This document shows positions 24,240-32,308 of a stretch of DNA of 37,109 bases, in pieces. The notes beneath the pieces were generated by a model. That model saw only the letters and a program-made list of their open reading frames with translations. It did no database searches and was not told where the DNA came from. Source of the DNA: a virus; IMG/VR virus record IMGVR_UViG_3300033145_001733, positions 1-37,109 of that record; one strand, given 5' to 3'. The first letter of the stretch is position 1, and each line of letters opens with the position of its first letter. Both the position numbers and the translations under genes were made by a program.

Positions 24240-24847
24240 GCGAGATGGACAGCCCACCCCTCGATGCCTTTGCTGCGGTCGACCGGTCCAGCTGGTTCAC
24301 CTATCCCATCCCCAGCAAGACGAAGAAGGGCAAGTTCTACCCCGTCCAGTATATGCCAGGCGGCACAGACCCATATCTCGATATACACTGCCCCTGCGAT
24401 GGATTCCACTGGTACCTCATGACCAGGCTTGGTGATGACCCGAAGCCGATGTGCGACCACGCGAAGCGGGTCATGGCCATGGTCAGTACAGACTACATAT
24501 CATGGGTCCGGTACACGCCCAAGCCATTCAGGAGGGCGGACCTGATCTGGTATGTGAGACACCTGGACAAACCTGGGATATCGAAATTGATGCATGCCGC
24601 CCTGGAGCATCTGACAACTCATGACCGTATAGATGGAGACTGCCTGGACAAAGTAATAATAAATGCAGACAGACGGAACCCAACCCAGATAGTGTTCAGG
24701 CAGTTGCAGCATTATGGTGTGGTGGTGGTGATGGATCAGGTCAAGAGCAAGAACAAGGACAAGCACCGCCAGACCCACAACCTGTACCGGAGGCTGGTGC
24801 CAGCAGATGTCATGCTGGAATTGATGGCAGAGGTGATCAGGAGATGA
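24236..24847 (+). CDS. SWIM-type zinc-finger protein with winged-helix-like C-terminus
   Basis: A 203-residue protein. C52-P-C54 followed by C73-D-H75 gives the CxC...CxH ligand set of SWIM zinc fingers, which bind DNA or proteins. The C-terminal half (about 110-200) contains helices and a YGVVVVMDQ strand resembling a winged helix. It may recruit the modification enzymes to DNA. Family membership beyond the SWIM-like ligands is not clear. Confidence 0.68.
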   Translation: MSEMDSPPLDAFAAVDRSSWFTYPIPSKTKKGKFYPVQYMPGGTDPYLDIHCPCDGFHWYLMTRLGDDPKPMCDHAKRVMAMVSTDYISWVRYTPKPFRRADLIWYVRHLDKPGISKLMHAALEHLTTHDRIDGDCLDKVIINADRRNPTQIVFRQLQHYGVVVVMDQVKSKNKDKHRQTHNLYRRLVPADVMLELMAEVIRR

Positions 24848-25134
24848 AGCGAATACAGCGGAAGAGAACGGCGGGCTGGCGCATGCCAGCAAACACGGTC
24901 TACGTGGGCCGGCCAGGGAAGTGGGGCAACCCCTTCGCACCCAATGGTACCTTTCTGGTGAAGATGTGCGTGGAGATGTACCGAACCTACATCATCAAAA
25001 TGATTAAGCATGATCCCGTGAAGTATAATCTGGATGAGCTGCGCGGCAAGGACCTGGCATGCTGGTGTCCTGATGGGACGCCCTGCCACGTCGACGTGCT
25101 GCTGGTTCTCTGCGAGATGGAGGAGTGGACATGA
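24844..25134 (+). CDS. DUF4326 protein
   Basis: A 96-residue protein with the two signature parts of DUF4326: VYVGRPGKWGNPF near residues 19-31, and LACWCPDGTPCHVDVLL near 71-87 (C73, C75, C81, H82). The family is widespread in phages and prophages and its activity is not established. Its Cys/His set could bind metal. Here it sits inside an unbroken chain of ATGA-coupled genes with DNA-modifying enzymes, which makes a nucleotide- or base-related function attractive. Confidence 0.85.
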   Translation: MKRIQRKRTAGWRMPANTVYVGRPGKWGNPFAPNGTFLVKMCVEMYRTYIIKMIKHDPVKYNLDELRGKDLACWCPDGTPCHVDVLLVLCEMEEWT

Positions 25135-25400
25135 ACCCAAACGTATGTCCACAGTGCAAGAAGCCCCGCATCGATACAGTCTGTGACCCCTATCACTCAC
25201 CAGGTAAGCCCCAGGCTGGCGACACAGTGACCGATACCTGTGGATACTGCGGCTGGAAGTCAGTGCGGACCTTCAGGGGTCCAGGCAAGGGCTGGACCTA
25301 TCATAAGGTGACTGGCAGACTAAGCAAGCGCAAGCTGGCCGACCTCAGGGCCAAGAATCGAGGACACAAGCGGCAGCGGCCGCGGGGGATGAGGACATGA
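25131..25400 (+). CDS. Zinc-ribbon protein
   Basis: An 89-residue basic protein from ATG 25131; an in-frame GTG at 25125 is possible but leaves no room for the GGAG site at 25122-25125. It has CPQCKK and CGYCGWKS knuckles and a basic C-terminus rich in Lys/Arg, consistent with nucleic-acid binding. It overlaps both neighbours by four bases. Confidence 0.7.
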   Translation: MNPNVCPQCKKPRIDTVCDPYHSPGKPQAGDTVTDTCGYCGWKSVRTFRGPGKGWTYHKVTGRLSKRKLADLRAKNRGHKRQRPRGMRT

Positions 25401-25975
25401 CCGAGCTCGAGGAGCAACCTCTCCCGCCGACAGTCTGCCCCAAGTGTGGAGCCCAGGCTACTGACGACTGCATAGTCAAGCATCGCATGAGCAACCTCGG
25501 GTACCTCCACGATGACATGGAAATGGAGTGCTCGGTCTGCGGGAACCGATGGACATGCGGGGTCCCTATAGGTACAGGTGGGTTCGACGACCTCAAATGT
25601 ACATGCCAGAGCAACGTCGAGAACAAAGCAGCGTGGTTCAGGGAGTGGTTGGATTGGACTCAGAAATCTGTTAATACCGAGCACTTCAATAGTGACCAAG
25701 AGGCAATGCTACGAGAGATGGTGGACACCTTCGAGCGGATGGCCAACCTCCTCCTGATGCACAGGGTGTCCTTGGGCGAGCTCGGCAGCGGCAAACTCAT
25801 CCATCATCTGAAGTGCCCGAACTGCTACGGCTTCACCACAGTGGTCAGGGACATTCAGCCCAGGCCTGAAGGCTGCAAGATCATCGGCCAGGGGATATCG
25901 CTGGTTGGATATCCAGAGGTGACCGGGTCCATGGAGGGCGCTGATCCCTACGGCTGGCTGAAGAAGGAAGGATGA
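25397..25975 (+). CDS. Multi-zinc-ribbon protein preceding the methyltransferase fusion
   Basis: A 192-residue protein with CPKCGA, CSVCGNRWTC, CTC and CPNC Cys clusters in a zinc-ribbon arrangement. A helical segment (about 75-125) separates the N-terminal and C-terminal zinc sites. It could bind DNA or tether modification enzymes. Start and stop both lie in ATGA overlaps, the second with the methyltransferase fusion. Confidence 0.68.
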   Translation: MTELEEQPLPPTVCPKCGAQATDDCIVKHRMSNLGYLHDDMEMECSVCGNRWTCGVPIGTGGFDDLKCTCQSNVENKAAWFREWLDWTQKSVNTEHFNSDQEAMLREMVDTFERMANLLLMHRVSLGELGSGKLIHHLKCPNCYGFTTVVRDIQPRPEGCKIIGQGISLVGYPEVTGSMEGADPYGWLKKEG

Positions 25976-27648
25976 ATTTGATATCGGATAAACGAGTGAT
26001 GGATGTATTCTGCGGTGCTGGTGGATTATCAGAGGGATTCAAACAGGCAGGGTTTGAAGTCGTGCTGGCCATCGATAGTAGCAGCACAGCGATCGAGGCG
26101 CATGCTGCCAACCATCCTGACACAGAGCACCTCTGCATGGATATCAGGGATTACGAACCCCGAGGGCGCCCTGCTAATATTGTGATCGGCAGCCCTCCCT
26201 GTGTAGAATTTAGCAGAGCAAATCAAAAACCTGACCCAGAGAAGGGCCTGGAACTCGTTGAGGAGTTTCTCCGTATAATCGAAGCAGTCAAACCGCTGTA
26301 CTGGATCATGGAGAATGTCCCGCCCCTGGAGACATATCTGTGCTATAGACATAAACATAAGTTGCCAGTCAGGAGAATATTAAACGCCGCCAATTATGGA
26401 GTCCCACAATCTCGGGAGCGATTATTCTCAGGGCTGTATATCCCACCCAAGCCAACTCATTCCAAGGCTGGAAAGTATGACACTCTAGATGGCCGGCGCC
26501 TTGAAAAATGGAGAGGCTGGGGAGAATTTATCCAGGTGGATGACCAGGACACAAGGCTGGTCTCATGCGTCAGCGAATCAAATTTCAGGAACTTCAGAAG
26601 AAACTCTAGCAAGTATCAATATCAACCCATCAACACCATAACGACATCGGGGACACCCAGACTATACAATTCTAAACGCGAGAAGATTAGATCGCTGACC
26701 ATAGAGGAGACTCAGTTGCTGTTTGGGGTACTCAGAGGACTACATTTTCAAAGGGAACCGTATGGAGCAGATTGGCAACTCAGTCCCTCCACCTCTCTCG
26801 TATGCAGTGGCTATGGCTCTGCAGGGAGGACGGTAATGCAGCTGAACCTTCTCGGGGAGACGCCGATCGACGTGATGGAGAAGCACCTGAAGGTTTACAA
26901 GCTGCGCCCCAAGAAGTGTTGCTTTGGTTTCTCAGGCGGCGATGACAGCACTGTGCTCATCGACAAGGCCGTGGAGATGTTCGGTCCGGACATCCCTGTA
27001 GTGTTCAGCAACACTCATGTGCAGTTCCAGGAGACATACAAGTTCGTGAAGGAGATGGTGGACTATTGGGGGCTGACAACATTCGCAGTGACCCACCCCA
27101 TCGAACAATTCATAGACGTGTCGACTCGGGTCGGCCTCCACGGGATCGCGCACAATAAGATGATCTGCTGCAGCGGCCTGAAGAACAAACCACTGAGTAT
27201 ATGGATGAAGGAGAATGACAAGACCATCACCATCTCAGGGCTTCGAAGGTCGGAGGGGAAGAGGAACTGCAGCTACGCAGTTCACAACTGGAACCCATAC
27301 TACAAAGTATTTTACCACTCACCGATGATGTTCATGGAGCAGCGCGACGTGGGTCGATACTTCGAGGAGACGGGCTGCCCAAAGAATCCGCTCTATGGTA
27401 TGGGGATGGACCGGACAGGCTGCGCACCATGCCCCAATGCCCTGAAGCTCCGGACATATCCTGTGGAGGGCTACAACACCTACTATGATTTACTCGCTGA
27501 CAAGTTCCCGCGCTGGTACAAGATGGCCTGGTACTGCCAGAAGCTATTTTATGACAAGCACTGCGAGGATGGAGACCAGAGAGGGTACGGCGACATGCTA
27601 TATCGACATCAATGGAAGTGGTCGCTGGCCACAGGGGAGGAGAGATGA
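25972..27648 (+). CDS. DNA cytosine-C5 methyltransferase fused to PAPS-reductase/PP-loop domain
   Basis: A 558-residue two-enzyme protein in one frame. Residues 1-~285 are a C5-cytosine methyltransferase: motif I DVFCGAGGLSEGF (11-23), catalytic PPC (C77), ENV (114-116), QSRER (146-150). The target-recognition region is short. Residues ~295-558 are a PAPS/APS-reductase-like domain: PP-loop SGGDDS (321-326), C399-C400 in ICCSGLKNKPL, and C484xxC487, the four-Cys pattern of [4Fe-4S] APS reductases and DndC-like proteins. The methyltransferase half is AT-richer than the reductase half, suggesting a recent fusion. It may methylate cytosine and activate or transfer sulfur to DNA; that chemistry is inferred. 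Confidence 0.88.
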   Translation: MNLISDKRVMDVFCGAGGLSEGFKQAGFEVVLAIDSSSTAIEAHAANHPDTEHLCMDIRDYEPRGRPANIVIGSPPCVEFSRANQKPDPEKGLELVEEFLRIIEAVKPLYWIMENVPPLETYLCYRHKHKLPVRRILNAANYGVPQSRERLFSGLYIPPKPTHSKAGKYDTLDGRRLEKWRGWGEFIQVDDQDTRLVSCVSESNFRNFRRNSSKYQYQPINTITTSGTPRLYNSKREKIRSLTIEETQLLFGVLRGLHFQREPYGADWQLSPSTSLVCSGYGSAGRTVMQLNLLGETPIDVMEKHLKVYKLRPKKCCFGFSGGDDSTVLIDKAVEMFGPDIPVVFSNTHVQFQETYKFVKEMVDYWGLTTFAVTHPIEQFIDVSTRVGLHGIAHNKMICCSGLKNKPLSIWMKENDKTITISGLRRSEGKRNCSYAVHNWNPYYKVFYHSPMMFMEQRDVGRYFEETGCPKNPLYGMGMDRTGCAPCPNALKLRTYPVEGYNTYYDLLADKFPRWYKMAWYCQKLFYDKHCEDGDQRGYGDMLYRHQWKWSLATGEER

Positions 27649-28523
27649 AGGCACTGAGGGTGCTACTGATCGCAGCCGACAGCAAGTTCCCCAACCTGGC
27701 ACTGATGAAGATTTGTGCATACCACAAGGCTCGAGGGGATGTTGTTGGCTTCAACATCAGGGACCCAGATATAGTGTACATCTCTATCATATTCACGAAG
27801 AACAGGCACAGGTGCCATGCGGAGTGGCTGTACCCCAATGCCAAGATCATAGTTGGCGGCCCAGGATACGACCCTGCGGTGCGGCTGCCTCCTGAGATTG
27901 AAAGCACTCCTCCTGATCAGAACCTGTACTCTTCCCCCTACAGCATTGGCCGCGTGACCAGCGGATGCATTCGGCACTGTAGCTTCTGCATGGTCCCGCT
28001 GATGGAGCCTGATGGTGTCAGGTACATCCAACCCGTCAAGGACATCTGGAAGCCCGGCACCATACTCCGCCTGCTCGACGACAACATCCTCGCACTCCCG
28101 GAGGCATGGGAGGAGGTGTATCAGTTCTGCAGATACAATCGAAGGGTCAAGCTGCACATGGAGTACTTCGACATCAGGCTCATGACGCCACGCATAGCGG
28201 CGCAGTTGCGCGAGCTAGTGCATGACCGCGGCCTGTGGTTCTCCTACGACTTCACGGCCATAGAGCCGGCAGTCCGAGCCGGTGTTGCAATGCTCAAGGA
28301 TGCGGGGTTCCCGGGAACATCCATCCACTTCTTTGTCTATCTCCACGATGAGGCGATGATTCCTGACGCGAGACAACGGTGGGCGATCCTCCGGGAGCTC
28401 GACGTCGAGGGGTTCGTGATGAGCAATGCTGACCATAGGACTGATAGAATCAAGAGGATCACGCGGCTAGGTACCCGGCCTGCAGCATGGCGCGGCATGA
28501 CTGCAGAGGAGTTGTTCCTATGA
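27645..28523 (+). CDS. Radical-SAM enzyme with N-terminal B12-binding-like fold
   Basis: A 292-residue protein. ATG 27645 follows GGGGAGGAG; an upstream in-frame ATG at 27612 lies inside the previous gene. Residues 1-95 resemble the Rossmann-like domain preceding many radical-SAM enzymes (SKFPNLALMKICAYHKARGD, then IIVGGPGYDP), without a DxHxxG cobalamin motif. C108, C112 and C115 (CIRHCSFC) bind the cluster. A TIM-barrel-like remainder follows. Members with PNLALMK occur in phages and bacteria without known substrate. It is coupled to both neighbours, so a step in DNA base modification is plausible. Confidence 0.82.
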   Translation: MKALRVLLIAADSKFPNLALMKICAYHKARGDVVGFNIRDPDIVYISIIFTKNRHRCHAEWLYPNAKIIVGGPGYDPAVRLPPEIESTPPDQNLYSSPYSIGRVTSGCIRHCSFCMVPLMEPDGVRYIQPVKDIWKPGTILRLLDDNILALPEAWEEVYQFCRYNRRVKLHMEYFDIRLMTPRIAAQLRELVHDRGLWFSYDFTAIEPAVRAGVAMLKDAGFPGTSIHFFVYLHDEAMIPDARQRWAILRELDVEGFVMSNADHRTDRIKRITRLGTRPAAWRGMTAEELFL

Positions 28524-29794
28524 ACCACCTGCTACTGGTCGGTGACGTCCTGGATGGGCTGGCAGTCCTCGAGGATGAGAGCGTTCACTGCATCGCCACC
28601 AGCCCACCATACTGGGCACTGCGGGACTATGGCATGCCCGGGCAGCTGGGAATGGAGCCGACGATCGAGGAATATATCAAGAGGCTGCTGCAGGTGACAG
28701 CAGAGCTCTGGCGGGTCCTCCGCAAGGACGGTATAATGTTCTGGAACCATGGGGACAACTACGGCGGGTCCTGGAAGGGTGGCCAGGGGAAGCATGAGCT
28801 CAAGAAGGGGACTGCAAAAACCTCCCTGCAGGGAGTTGGGAAGCCGAAGTGCCTGTGCCTGCAGAACTACAGGCTGGTGCTGCAGATGATTGATCACCAG
28901 GGCTGGATACTCCGCAACGACATCACCTGGCACAAGCCCGGTGGCATGCCCTCGAGCGCCAAGGACCGCTTCACCAACACCACCGAGCCAGTATTTATGT
29001 TCGCCAAGAGCAGAAAATACTACTTCGACCTGCACTCCGTCAGGGTTCCTCATAAGGACTTCCGAGAATACAAGCGCAAGCCCTCATTCAATTACAGAGT
29101 CAAGGAGGCCAAGGCTGGTCACACCAGCATCCTCGGGATACACACAACACCTGAGGAGATGCTGAGGTACGATGGCCAGGGAAGGAAGTGTGAGAACGTC
29201 CCAGGGCAGAAGCCGACGAGCTTCGCCAGGAAAAAGAACAGTGGCTACTTCAACGAAGATGGGGAATGCACTGTCAATCCTGGAGGGAAGAACCCTGGGG
29301 ATACATGGAGCATCCCACCGCAGCCATTCAAGGAGGCCCACTTCGCAACCTTCCCCGAGAAACTTGTCAGGCCCATTGTCACAGTAGCATGCCCGAAGGA
29401 AGTCTGCACAGCCTGCGGTGCTCCTCGAACCCGCATCATCAAGAGAGATGAGGTAAGCACTGCCGCCGATTCTGAGGCATGCCGAACTCAGGCGGACCCT
29501 TCTCAGAGTGTCCGCAGGGCGCCCCAACCCAACCAACCAGGGGCATTCTATACGGGTCACACTGCTGGCTGGACAGACTGCGGTTGCGGTGCGGAGTTTG
29601 AACCAGGTGTGATCCTCGACCCATTTGCAGGCAGCGGTACCACCATGAAGGTTGCAGCAGATCTGCATCGACAATCTATCGGCATTGAATTGAGTCTAGA
29701 GTACGTCGAGATAATCAAGAAGCGGCTCGCCGGGTACAAGGGGAAGGTCGACCTCGAGGGGAATGTGTTCAGGCTCAAGATACAGAAAGTATAG
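28520..29794 (+). CDS. Beta-class DNA methyltransferase (N4-cytosine or N6-adenine)
   Basis: A 424-residue enzyme from ATG 28520. The motif order is beta: catalytic SPPYW (28-32) near the N-terminus and the SAM-binding motif VILDPFAGSGTTM near residue 363. WHKPGGMP at about 141 is common in SPPY-type methylases. Between them lies the target-recognition region, with an inserted zinc site (VCTACGAP and DCGCG). SPPY usually goes with N4-cytosine methylation but is not decisive. It may protect viral DNA from restriction. It is the last gene of the coupled block; a TATA element follows. Confidence 0.87.
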   Translation: MNHLLLVGDVLDGLAVLEDESVHCIATSPPYWALRDYGMPGQLGMEPTIEEYIKRLLQVTAELWRVLRKDGIMFWNHGDNYGGSWKGGQGKHELKKGTAKTSLQGVGKPKCLCLQNYRLVLQMIDHQGWILRNDITWHKPGGMPSSAKDRFTNTTEPVFMFAKSRKYYFDLHSVRVPHKDFREYKRKPSFNYRVKEAKAGHTSILGIHTTPEEMLRYDGQGRKCENVPGQKPTSFARKKNSGYFNEDGECTVNPGGKNPGDTWSIPPQPFKEAHFATFPEKLVRPIVTVACPKEVCTACGAPRTRIIKRDEVSTAADSEACRTQADPSQSVRRAPQPNQPGAFYTGHTAGWTDCGCGAEFEPGVILDPFAGSGTTMKVAADLHRQSIGIELSLEYVEIIKKRLAGYKGKVDLEGNVFRLKIQKV

Positions 29795-29807
29795 TGTTTT
29801 ATTATCA

Positions 29808-29856
29808 CAAATATATATAAACTCCCGCAGCAATATCGGGAGTATGAGCCGGGGAG
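29808..29856 (+). promoter_or_regulatory. Promoter with palindromic operator for ParB-methyltransferase gene
   Basis: ATATATATAAA at 29811-29821 is the clearest TATA element in the genome. CTCCCG (29822-29827) and CGGGAG (29837-29842) form a perfect 6-bp inverted repeat with a 9-base spacer, lying exactly between the TATA and the expected start near 29841. A repressor bound there would block transcription. GGGGAG (29851-29856) is the ribosome binding site for ATG 29863. Confidence 0.7.
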
Positions 29857-29862
29857 ATTTTT

Positions 29863-31479
29863 ATGAAGCCTGACAAGAGTAAATATAAAATAGTCTGGAT
29901 GAAGCCGAGCGACATCATTCCATGGGAAGGGAACCCGAAGCTGCACAACCAAGAGGGGATCAACGAGAGCGTGAATCAGCGCGGCATTCAGAACCACATC
30001 ACCATACAGAAGTCCAGCAAGAAGATTATCACGGGCCATGGTAGGCTCGCGGCGTTCCTTGCTGCGGAGTACGATGAGGTGCCGGTGCGCGAGTGGGACT
30101 GCAGTGATGAGGAGGCCATAGCCTTCGCCCTGGATGACAATCAGCTGGTGATGGAGCCGGGCTGGGATGACAGCAAACTCTATGACGCCATCAAGGACCT
30201 GAAGGACAGCGATTCGCTGGACCTGCTCCTGGGATTCGACGAGGACGACATCAATGCCCTGATTGAGACCTTCGACCCGACAGAGATAGAGGAGGATTCG
30301 GTGCCTGATATCCCGGCGCAGCCCAAGAGCAAGCGCGGTCAGGTCTACCAGCTGGGAAACCACCGACTCATGTGCGGGGATTCATGCAGCGAGGATGACG
30401 TCAAGTTACTGATGAATGGCCTGCAGGGAGACATGGTGTTCACTGACCCACCCTATGGCGTCAGTTACACAGGGCAGTCACGCGATTGGGAGATGATAGA
30501 GGGGGATGAAGACCTCGAGGCGATCAGGAATGCACTCCCTGTCCTTCTGCGATACGTAGTGCCAACTGCAACGCTGTACATCTGCTCCGCGAGTAAGTTC
30601 TGCCACAACGTCCAACAGATATTCGACGACAACGATGTCTATTTCTCGGTCCCTATCATCTGGAACAAGGGCAGGGCAGGCGTCAGCTGGTACCGCTACC
30701 ATCCACACTATGAATTGATATACCATGCAGGTGCCGGCGCGAAGCCCACGGGATCACAGAGCGTGTGGTACGGTCCCAACAACGAGACGACCGACTGGGA
30801 CATAGGCAGGGACACAGGCACCTACGTCCATCCAACGCAGAAGCCGGTTGCACTCAGTGCCCGGGCCATCAAGAACTCCAGCAAGAAGGGCGCGCTGGTC
30901 TTGGACATCTTCGGCGGCAGCGGCAGCACTCTCCTGGCAGCAGAGCAGCTCGAGAGGACCTGTCACATGATGGAGATTGACCCGCGCTATGTTGACGTCA
31001 TCATCCTGAGGTGGGAGAACTACACAGGAAAGAAGGCGGTCCTCCTGGAGGAGGGGGCGCCGGCCTTGGCGGGACAGCAGCAAGAAGACGTTATAGAGCT
31101 CAAGGCACTCACCATCAAGGAACCATGGGCCTCAAAGATACTCCGCGGGGAGAAGACAATCGAAACCCGATCGAGACCAACGAAGCACCGCGGCCCACTC
31201 GTACTCCACTGTGCACAGACACCGAAGAGCAACCTCAGCGGCAACCTGTTCGCAGTCGTAGACCTACACACCTCGAGGAAGATGAAGAAGGCCGACGAGA
31301 AGGCTGCATGCTGCAAGGTGTATAATGGTGCGAACTCATGGGCACTCAAGAACCTCCGGCCTATAACCCCACTGATCAAGGCGAAGGGACAGCAGGGCTT
31401 CTTCAAGGTCACCATACCGCGGAGATACCTGGACAGCAACCCCTCCCCAGACCCCTCCCCTGATCAGGTGGTACCGTGA
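29863..31479 (+). CDS. ParB-like nuclease / DNA methyltransferase / ASCH fusion
   Basis: A 538-residue three-domain protein. Residues ~5-110 are a ParB/sulfiredoxin-like domain with ITGHGRLAA. Residues ~155-395 are a beta-class DNA methyltransferase: TDPPYG near 193, and LVLDIFGGSGST near 345. Residues ~408-525 form an ASCH domain (LTIKEPWASKILRGEKTIETR), a PUA-like fold linked to RNA and modified-base recognition. ParB-methylase fusions occur in many phages; the ASCH addition is uncommon to my knowledge. It probably modifies viral DNA, the ASCH part perhaps reading modified bases. It has its own regulated promoter. Confidence 0.87.
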   Translation: MKPDKSKYKIVWMKPSDIIPWEGNPKLHNQEGINESVNQRGIQNHITIQKSSKKIITGHGRLAAFLAAEYDEVPVREWDCSDEEAIAFALDDNQLVMEPGWDDSKLYDAIKDLKDSDSLDLLLGFDEDDINALIETFDPTEIEEDSVPDIPAQPKSKRGQVYQLGNHRLMCGDSCSEDDVKLLMNGLQGDMVFTDPPYGVSYTGQSRDWEMIEGDEDLEAIRNALPVLLRYVVPTATLYICSASKFCHNVQQIFDDNDVYFSVPIIWNKGRAGVSWYRYHPHYELIYHAGAGAKPTGSQSVWYGPNNETTDWDIGRDTGTYVHPTQKPVALSARAIKNSSKKGALVLDIFGGSGSTLLAAEQLERTCHMMEIDPRYVDVIILRWENYTGKKAVLLEEGAPALAGQQQEDVIELKALTIKEPWASKILRGEKTIETRSRPTKHRGPLVLHCAQTPKSNLSGNLFAVVDLHTSRKMKKADEKAACCKVYNGANSWALKNLRPITPLIKAKGQQGFFKVTIPRRYLDSNPSPDPSPDQVVP

Positions 31480-32129
31480 CGGGGCGCCCCAAGTTCTCTC
31501 CCAAGGCATTCGCGGCGCGATATGCGCCGCTCAGAGCGAAGGGACTCTCCCGCGAGGAGATTGCTGACAAGATGTCTATCTCGACAAAAACGCTCGAGCG
31601 CTACCTGGCGAACCCTGATTATGAGAGCATACTGTCCACCAAGACCGAGGATGGAGACAACAAGGACATCGAGAAGGCGAAGGAGAAGTCGACGACCATC
31701 ATCAGCGCGGCCTACCGGCTGCATGAGAAGGGGATAGCAGACGCGGTGAAGAAGAAGGACTGGAAGGTAGCGCGGGAGATCTCCATCGAAGCGCTGAAGA
31801 TAGCCAGGACAGAGGCAGACATCAAGCGCGTGGTCAACGCCATATCTGGGCCCACCATCAACATCACCTACAACAACGTCAGCGTGTTCTATGATCGGCT
31901 CGATAACATGCAGAAGGACGCGCTCATCAAGGAGGTAGTGAGCCGGGCCATGGAGATGATTAAGACCGGGAAGAGCGTGGAGCATCTAGACGTCCTGGTG
32001 CGGTCCCTGGTCCGAGTCACCGTGGACGAGATACATGACAGGAAGCTCGAGCAGTGCCCAGCCTGCGGCCAGAAGTTGCCGAAGGCAGGGGACGTGGTTG
32101 ACGCAGACTACAAGGTGGTGGACGAGTGA
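31476..32129 (+). CDS. Helix-turn-helix protein, possible small terminase subunit
   Basis: A 217-residue protein starting at GTG 31476 in a GTGA overlap. Residues ~18-45 are a helix-turn-helix (LSREEIADKMSISTKTLERYL). A long helical middle follows (about 60-120), then a beta strand with TINITYNNVSVFYD and helices. A CPACGQKL knuckle lies near the end. An N-terminal HTH plus helical oligomerisation region resembles small terminase subunits, but terL is about 4 kb downstream, so a transcription factor is equally possible. Confidence 0.7.
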   Translation: MTGRPKFSPKAFAARYAPLRAKGLSREEIADKMSISTKTLERYLANPDYESILSTKTEDGDNKDIEKAKEKSTTIISAAYRLHEKGIADAVKKKDWKVAREISIEALKIARTEADIKRVVNAISGPTINITYNNVSVFYDRLDNMQKDALIKEVVSRAMEMIKTGKSVEHLDVLVRSLVRVTVDEIHDRKLEQCPACGQKLPKAGDVVDADYKVVDE

Positions 32130-32290
32130 AGTCACAGTGGGGCGAGTGCGAGGCCTGCAGCGGCGTGGGCTTCGGCGGCCCCGAGGATGAGGATGGGCAG
32201 TGTCTATTATGCGGTGGCACCGGGAGGCGGAGGATCACAGCAGAGGCAGACCCGAAGGGCACCATGATATTAGAACTGAAATCACATTAA
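32126..32290 (+). CDS. Tiny DnaJ-type zinc protein
   Basis: A 54-residue protein starting at GTG 32126, overlapping the previous stop. It has CEACSGVG and CLLCGGTG, two CxxCxGxG motifs of the DnaJ zinc-centre type spaced for one zinc ion. No J domain is present. The GTG start and small size would make it easy to miss. Confidence 0.6.
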   Translation: MKSQWGECEACSGVGFGGPEDEDGQCLLCGGTGRRRITAEADPKGTMILELKSH

Positions 32291-32308
32291 GTAGAGGAGG
32301 ACAAGAGC

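Noticed and set aside
29557-30363. Antisense frame of 268 codons
   Set aside because: It crosses the promoter region and the starts of two methylase genes with certain motifs on the + strand.
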